From Fimbriimonas planktonicus (GTDB lineage Bacteria > Armatimonadota > Fimbriimonadia > Fimbriimonadales > Fimbriimonadaceae): a stretch of DNA of 64,000 bases. Within the stretch, counting starts at the first letter, position 1. Each line of letters opens with the position of its first letter. Location: the NCBI GenBank assembly GCA_965234685.1, contig OZ248539.1, positions 2,604,001-2,668,000 of the forward strand, written 5' to 3'. A model generated the notes under the pieces. The model was given only the letters and a program-made list of their open reading frames with translations, was not told where the DNA came from and did no database searches. This document shows, piece after piece, positions 61,639 to 64,000 of the stretch. A program made the position numbers and the translations under genes.

Positions 61639-62885
61639 ACTGCCACCGTCTGTTTCTTCTTCGACCACTTCTTGGCAAAACCGCAGTGGATGACAACGGA
61701 AAGGATCAATCCGATCGAGAAAGCTAGGACCGCGATAAGGCTGTATCGCTTATTGGAGGGTGTCTGCTCAACCGTCGGTTCCTGAAGCACCGTCCAAACA
61801 AGTCGATAGAACTCACTCTTCAACTTGGCCTGCTCGTACTGCTCGCGTACCGTGTCCGCCGTCGTTTGCTGGGCCTTGATCTGCCGAAGCATGCGCGAGA
61901 ACTTCAGCGCTTCTTCCGGTGCCTTCTTGGAGAGGGTGATCAAAGTTTCGCGGGTCCATTGAAGGGCCGCTTCTTCCGCCATTAGGTTTGCCAGCTCGGG
62001 GTCAAGGTTGGCATCCGCTGCTGCTTGTCGTCGCTTCATTTCGTCGACAAACAAACGCCTTGCCGTGCCAATCTCTCGTCGAAGGGCCTCGACTTCTGGT
62101 GCCTTGTCACCATATTTTGTGAGTGCGACCTGAAGATCATATTCAAGCTGCACGACTCTGTTGCGGTAGGTTTCGCGCGCTGGGTCACCCGTTGGCATGT
62201 TTGGAGCCGCCGAGGTCACGCGCTTGATGTAGCCTTCTGCACTCTCGATCTTCTTTCGAACTGCGCCGAGCTCGATATCGATCTGCTTCAAACGCCGAAC
62301 GTAATTAAAGTTGACGAGGGGACTCGCCGTGTCGGGCACGGTTTCAAACTGTTCCTGTACCTTACGGAACTCCTCTTCGAGCGACGCCAGCTCGGCCTCT
62401 TCGCGCTCCAATGTCTGCTGAAGTAGTCCGGTCTGCTGGTCTCCAAGCGAAAGGCTCAGCTTTCCAGAAAGCGTCCGCAACTCGTTGAGCGCAAGTTCAA
62501 CTACCTTCTTGCTTTGCTCTTTCTTTCGAGTAGTCGCAACAATTACCAACTGCCCGAACTCCGCATCTTCGCGATAGTCCAAGAGACCACGAAGATCTTG
62601 CGTCGAGATGCCGCTGCCTTTGCTTACGGCTTGCATCACCGGAAGGCTTTCACCGACGCCTTGAAGAACGGTCAGGGGCGAAGCTTGACCCTGGAAGGTC
62701 GGTGGAGCATCGGCACCTGGAACCACCGGCGTGACGATTACGGCAGTTGCGCGGTACTGGCTTGGCATCAGGAAGGCCACACCCAGAACAATCGCGGTGA
62801 ACAAAGCGGCGAGCAGAATCACCCGAATGATGTTCTTTCCGAGGAACTCTAAATACGGCCGCAGGTTAATTTCGTCGTTCGTCAT
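61635..62885 (-). CDS. Second Wzz/GumC-type polysaccharide co-polymerase
   Basis: 416 residues. N-terminal helix (about 16-36), Wzz signature YRATAVIVTP and SPLTVLQGVGES, long coiled coil (about 150-370), C-terminal helix (YSLIAVLAFSIGLILSVVIH) and a basic cytoplasmic tail. No BY-kinase domain. It shares length and the SPL(S/T)VL motif with the co-polymerase at 55377 but differs through most of the coil. Overlaps the polymerase-like gene by 4 bases. Confidence 0.9.
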   Translation of the reverse strand: MTNDEINLRPYLEFLGKNIIRVILLAALFTAIVLGVAFLMPSQYRATAVIVTPVVPGADAPPTFQGQASPLTVLQGVGESLPVMQAVSKGSGISTQDLRGLLDYREDAEFGQLVIVATTRKKEQSKKVVELALNELRTLSGKLSLSLGDQQTGLLQQTLEREEAELASLEEEFRKVQEQFETVPDTASPLVNFNYVRRLKQIDIELGAVRKKIESAEGYIKRVTSAAPNMPTGDPARETYRNRVVQLEYDLQVALTKYGDKAPEVEALRREIGTARRLFVDEMKRRQAAADANLDPELANLMAEEAALQWTRETLITLSKKAPEEALKFSRMLRQIKAQQTTADTVREQYEQAKLKSEFYRLVWTVLQEPTVEQTPSNKRYSLIAVLAFSIGLILSVVIHCGFAKKWSKKKQTVAV

Positions 62886-62919
62886 CCAAACCCCGGCTTA
62901 GTACCGCTCTAGTCGAAAA

Positions 62920-62925
62920 ATCATA
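62920..62925 (-). promoter_or_regulatory. Extended -10 element upstream of the second Wzz gene
   Basis: Minus-strand TGGTATGAT, identical to that of the SLBB gene, lies between the epimerase stop and the Wzz start, 34 bases before the ATG. Confidence 0.5.
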
Positions 62926-62936
62926 CCAGAGTGAAC

Positions 62937-63866
62937 CTAACGCGTCTCGAGAGAACTCACCAATCGAGCTAGGCCGATGGAAAGCGGGGTCATGGGTGAA
63001 TCCCAGAGACTTCGCATGCGCCCAACATTTGCCCGCGAGATCATGATGTCGCCTGCCCTTGGCTCGCCAAACGTCACTTCAGCGCGGATGCCTAGAATGC
63101 CTTCAAGCTCTTCCACCAGGTCACGTAGGGTCACTGAGGTTCCAGTACCAACGTTCATCAGGTCAGGAACTTCATTCTTCGGGACGAGACTGGTGATGAA
63201 AGCCGCCAGGTCTCGCACGTACACAAAGTCCCGCGACTGGTAGCCATCGCCAAAAATCGAAATTCCCTGGCCCGCCTTGAGACGGTTCACAAAGATGCTG
63301 ATCACGCCGCTGTAGGCCGAGTTCGGATCTTGCCTTTCGCCGTAGATATTGAAGAAGCGAAGCGCCGTACCGTGAATCCCATAAAGGCGCCCGTAGGCCC
63401 GTAACAAGAACTCGCCGGACATCTTATCGAGCCCGTACGGCGAGGAAGGATCGGGCATGTCGGTCTCAAGATGCGGTTCCGGATTGTTTGCCGTGTAGGT
63501 CGCCGCGGAGCTGGCATAAACGATGCGCTTCACTTCGCTCGCCCGCATGGCTTCGAGGACGTTGAGCGTGCCGACGTAATTTGCCTGGTGAGTTTCTAGC
63601 GGAAACTCCACCGACTTCGCGACAGACGGTTCGGCAGCAAGGTGCACAACGGCAGCAACGCCCGCCATCGCTCCAGCGATCGATTTCGGATCACAGATGT
63701 CGCCTTCGACAAACTCGAACGGCCCCTCAAGGTGACTCAAGTTGCTCAGTTTTCCGGAAGAAAGATTGTCCAGAATCCGAACGGAAAAGCCAGAGGCAAG
63801 CAACGTTTCAACGACGTGCGATCCTATGAACCCCGCGCCACCGGTAACCAAAACAAGTTGAGACAC
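62937..63866 (-). CDS. NAD-dependent nucleotide-sugar epimerase/dehydratase
   Basis: 309 residues from GTG 63866. NAD-binding VTGGAGFIGSHVVETLL at the N-terminus, GDICDP, and the SDR catalytic set with Ser in YASSAATY and YxxxK in YGLDK. RFFNIYGERQDP is the extended-SDR substrate region. It belongs to the UDP-glucose 4-epimerase-like group and supplies a nucleotide sugar to the locus; exact substrate unknown. TAACCT with a GG prefix lies 5 bases before the start. Confidence 0.88.
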   Translation of the reverse strand: MSQLVLVTGGAGFIGSHVVETLLASGFSVRILDNLSSGKLSNLSHLEGPFEFVEGDICDPKSIAGAMAGVAAVVHLAAEPSVAKSVEFPLETHQANYVGTLNVLEAMRASEVKRIVYASSAATYTANNPEPHLETDMPDPSSPYGLDKMSGEFLLRAYGRLYGIHGTALRFFNIYGERQDPNSAYSGVISIFVNRLKAGQGISIFGDGYQSRDFVYVRDLAAFITSLVPKNEVPDLMNVGTGTSVTLRDLVEELEGILGIRAEVTFGEPRAGDIMISRANVGRMRSLWDSPMTPLSIGLARLVSSLETR

Positions 63867-63871
63867 GCCTT

Positions 63872-63877
63872 AGGTTA
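63872..63877 (-). promoter_or_regulatory. Putative GGTANNNT -10 element of the epimerase gene
   Basis: Minus-strand GGTAACCT; TAACCT ends 5 bases before GTG 63866. Confidence 0.4.
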
Positions 63878-63904
63878 CCGCTGGCGTAAGCTATCCGCAA
63901 GCCG

Positions 63905-64000
63905 ATGACCTTGATCGACACGCATTGTCACCTGCACTCCGCCCATGAGTTTTTCCCCGATCCGGATGCCGAACTTCAGCGGGTCCGGGACGCAGGAGTC
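63905..64000 (+). CDS. TatD-family hydrolase (3' truncated by window)
   Basis: Only the first 32 codons are in the window. MTLIDTHCHLHS is the TatD/metal-dependent hydrolase N-terminus, with the first metal-binding HxH. The gene runs off the right edge. It is divergent from the epimerase gene over 38 bases. Family members are deoxyribonucleases or D-aminoacyl-tRNA deacylases. Confidence 0.8.
   Translation, partial: MTLIDTHCHLHSAHEFFPDPDAELQRVRDAGV

Overview
The window is a gene-dense stretch of a bacterial chromosome of moderately high GC, about 55-60 percent by eye, with no rRNA, tRNA, CRISPR array or recognisable insertion sequence. The gene set (TIGR02587/TIGR02588 pair, ThuA, GH172/DUF2961, Tricorn-like S41 protease, H-x9-DG-like lipoprotein, SLBB/PCP exopolysaccharide locus, many ATGA and GTGA overlaps, several TTG/GTG starts) fits a free-living Armatimonadota bacterium, perhaps Fimbriimonadia. 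That placement is inference; no marker settles it. No gene-free stretch exceeds 300 bases; the longest gaps (about 220-240 bases, at 21302-21537, 25781-25999 and 37881-38101) are described below.

Layout. 1-6323: tightly overlapping operon of an AddB-like Fe-S nuclease-fold protein (cut by the window edge), a UvrD/AddA-like helicase, two FAD oxidoreductases and a secreted protein. 6333-9634: dapB, two tandem cyclophilins (one cytosolic, one lipoprotein) and the TIGR02587/TIGR02588 membrane pair. 9626-16356: TPR/Ig-like protein, an atypical PII protein, an ErpA-like Fe-S carrier, a 7Fe-type ferredoxin, a GbsR-type regulator, nadA, an internally duplicated lipoprotein and prfA. 16387-20864: M48 protease, two overlapping zinc alcohol dehydrogenases, and a divergent SRPBCC plus PhyH pair.

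21005-25780 is the accessory region. It has a ribbon-helix-helix protein without a visible toxin, then a XamI-like type II restriction-modification operon (endonuclease, N6-adenine methyltransferase and an unrecognised third gene) with visibly lower GC than its surroundings. Small membrane proteins follow on the opposite strand, one of them (24690-24863) only 57 residues long.

26000-40407: GAF/PAS histidine kinase with a strong terminator, Lon-N-domain protein, rfbA, an unusual SPFH protein with four N-terminal repeats, ThuA, SIMPL, hisI, a GT39-type transferase, PhyH, DUF433, GH172 and a SulP transporter/beta-carbonic anhydrase operon with a promoter, a leader hairpin and a terminator. 40484-50300: cell-envelope and proteolysis genes (Tricorn-like S41 protease, orphan stalk-domain protein, amidase with stalk domain, M14 carboxypeptidase, NodB-NAGPA fusion, esterase).

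50303-63866 is an exopolysaccharide locus: priming phosphoglycosyltransferase, giant SLBB export protein, two Wzz-type proteins, glycosyltransferase, beta-propeller protein, flippase, O-antigen polymerase-like protein and an epimerase. A TatD gene begins at the right edge. Across the window many genes outside operons lack a Shine-Dalgarno and carry GGTANNNT or TANNNT 5-13 bases before the start codon, which suggests frequent leaderless transcription.
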